From Burkholderiales bacterium (GTDB taxonomy: Bacteria > Pseudomonadota > Gammaproteobacteria > Burkholderiales > Usitatibacteraceae): a stretch of DNA of 8,557 nt. The stretch spans positions 1 through 8,557 of the forward strand of contig JADGRS010000121.1 of assembly GCA_017880705.1 (NCBI GenBank), in the 5' to 3' direction. Below the pieces are notes generated by a model that had not been told where the DNA came from, ran no database searches, and saw nothing but the letters and a program-made list of their open reading frames with translations. The position numbers and the translations under genes were made by a program. Shown here in pieces: positions 7,719 to 8,557 of this stretch (positions within the stretch are counted from its first letter, which is position 1; each line of letters opens with the position of its first letter).

Positions 7719-8420
7719 TCAGGCGGGCCGCGCGCGCACGAAGAACTGCTCGGCGCAAAGCTCCGCGAGCTCCGCGGGGCTCAGGTCGGAGATCGTGAGC
7801 CGCCCCAGCTCGAGAGTGACCTTCTCGCGGTTCGCGTTGCGACGGTAGACATCGGCGAGCGGCGGCGACAGATTCACGACGTGGTGCTCATAACGATAGC
7901 CGGTCTCCTCGAGCATGCGGCGGATCTCCTCGAGGGTGAAGAAGCGCAGGTGCGTGACGTCGAGGAGTCCGCGCTCGCGGTACTGCCACCGCCCGTTCAC
8001 GGCGAGGGCGGCGATCAGGATCGCGTTGCGCACGTTGGGGATGCTCGCGACGACCTGGGCATCGGGCGCGAGGAACGGCTTCACCCGCACCAGCGTCTCC
8101 CACGGATTGACGAGGTGCTCGAGGATGTCGGCCGCGATGAGCGTGTCGAACTCGCCATGCGCGAGGCCCGCGGCCGCGGCCGCATGTCCCGCCTCGATGC
8201 CGGTCACCGTCGCCCCCGGATAGCGGGCCTTGAGCGCGGCGCCGAAGGCGCCGGCCGCGCAGCCCAGCTCGAGGACTCGCCGCGGCGCCCCGGCGATCAC
8301 GTCGAACAGCCCCGCGTTCACGGTGTCGGGACAGCGCGCGGCATCCTGGCCTTCGATGTCGAGGCATGTCCGCCACGCGGGCGCGGAACGATCGGGATCG
8401 ACGAGAGGACGCTCGGCCAT
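7719..8420 (-). CDS. Class I SAM-dependent methyltransferase, Methyltransf_23-like, shortened core
   Basis: A probable 233-residue methyltransferase; substrate unknown. SAM-binding motif I is VLELGCAAGAFG (residues 49-60), the acidic end of strand 2 is Glu76 in TGIE, and ADILEHL (97-103) follows. VASIPNVRN and GLLDVTHLRFFTLEEIRRMLEETGY are characteristic of methyltransferases often found with or fused to glycosyltransferases, so a sugar or envelope substrate is possible. Only 22 residues separate Glu76 from Asp98; relatives I recall have about 20-30 more here, covering strand 3. The protein may therefore lack part of its SAM pocket. The ATG at 8420 is chosen because homologous-looking sequence begins there; a TTG start further upstream (8492) would run into glyQ. 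No Shine-Dalgarno is seen. The gene is convergent with lnt and divergent from glyQ. Confidence 0.85.
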   Translation of the reverse strand: MAERPLVDPDRSAPAWRTCLDIEGQDAARCPDTVNAGLFDVIAGAPRRVLELGCAAGAFGAALKARYPGATVTGIEAGHAAAAAGLAHGEFDTLIAADILEHLVNPWETLVRVKPFLAPDAQVVASIPNVRNAILIAALAVNGRWQYRERGLLDVTHLRFFTLEEIRRMLEETGYRYEHHVVNLSPPLADVYRRNANREKVTLELGRLTISDLSPAELAELCAEQFFVRARPA

Positions 8421-8441
8421 GGGAACGAGGGAAGTGTCGCC

Positions 8442-8447
8442 TATAAT
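8442..8447 (+). promoter_or_regulatory. glyQ: Predicted -10 box of the glyQ promoter
   Basis: A perfect TATAAT in an otherwise GC-rich 54-nt gap between the divergent methyltransferase and glyQ genes. Transcription would start near 8454, leaving a leader of about 20 nt before the glyQ ATG. No convincing -35 (TTGACA-like) or extended TGn is visible at the right spacing, so it probably relies on the strong -10 or an activator. It suggests glyQ has its own promoter and is separate from the upstream operon. Confidence 0.55.
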
Positions 8448-8474
8448 CGGGGTTTTGAAAACGCTTCCCCGCTG

Positions 8475-8557
8475 ATGTCGACCTTCCAGCAACTGGTCCT
8501 GAGGCTCCAGGACTACTGGGACCAGAAGGGCTGCGCCATTCTCCAGCCCTACGACAT
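8475..8557 (+). CDS. glyQ: Glycyl-tRNA synthetase alpha subunit (5' end only)
   Basis: The alpha chain of the bacterial alpha2beta2 glycyl-tRNA synthetase, which charges tRNA-Gly with glycine in the cytoplasm; glyS for the beta chain would be expected just beyond the window. Only 27 complete codons are present: MSTFQQLVLRLQDYW, then DQKGCAILQPYD. This is the highly conserved GlyQ N-terminus (family form xxTFQQxIxxLQxYW ... GCxxLQPYDM). The ATG follows a short C-rich leader with no clear Shine-Dalgarno. Its position downstream of lnt is common in betaproteobacteria, here with a methyltransferase gene in between. Confidence 0.93.
   Translation, partial: MSTFQQLVLRLQDYWDQKGCAILQPYD

Noticed and set aside
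7704..7737. GC-only inverted repeat (GCGCGCG / CGCGCGC) around the lnt and methyltransferase stop codons as a bidirectional terminator
   Set aside because: The arms are simple alternating GC that pair by chance in this composition, the loop is long, and there is no T-tract on either side.
8421..8492. Methyltransferase start at the TTG at 8492
   Set aside because: It would overlap the glyQ start and cover its promoter, and the added residues have no family resemblance; the ATG at 8420 gives a sensible N-terminus.
1..8557. CRISPR arrays, tRNA or rRNA genes, insertion sequences, phage or toxin-antitoxin genes, riboswitches
   Set aside because: No spaced direct repeats, cloverleaf sequence, transposase or integrase motifs, or long structured leaders were seen; the window is almost wholly occupied by recognisable chromosomal genes.

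Overview
The window is a compact, GC-rich stretch of bacterial chromosome, most likely from a betaproteobacterium. Three things suggest this: the miaB-ybeZ-ybeY-ybeX-lnt gene order, glyQ lying just beyond lnt, and protein sequences (CorC, GlyQ N-terminus) that read as the betaproteobacterial versions. The lineage below class level cannot be fixed from the sequence alone. The identifications rest on motifs and remembered family sequences; no search was run.

Layout. Positions 1-7715 on the plus strand look like one operon: the 3' part of miaB (tRNA 2-methylthiolation), a large exported zinc metalloprotease of the metzincin type, a PhoH-like ATPase (ybeZ), the ybeY endoribonuclease, corC/ybeX (CBS-domain protein) and lnt (apolipoprotein N-acyltransferase). 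The genes are very tightly packed: ATGA or GTGA start/stop overlaps at miaB/protease, ybeZ/ybeY and corC/lnt, a 5-nt gap between protease and ybeZ, and a 30-nt gap between ybeY and corC. A class I SAM methyltransferase follows on the minus strand (7719-8420), convergent with lnt (3 nt between stop codons). It is divergent from glyQ, whose first 27 complete codons close the window and which has a TATAAT -10 box in front of it.

How the genes fit together. ybeZ, ybeY and corC form the conserved ribosome maturation/RNA quality control and envelope-linked cluster, with miaB in front (tRNA anticodon-loop modification) and lnt behind (last step of lipoprotein maturation). The metalloprotease is the one member that does not belong to the textbook cluster, yet it is translationally coupled to miaB.

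Nothing in the window looks like a new defence, mobile or RNA system. The observations most worth checking are the metzincin embedded in the operon, a perfect palindromic repeat-like hairpin read through as the N-terminus of ybeY, and a methyltransferase that seems to lack about 20-30 residues of its Rossmann core exactly where a GC palindrome encodes five alanines. No stretch over 300 nt is without a gene; the longest intergenic gap is 54 nt.
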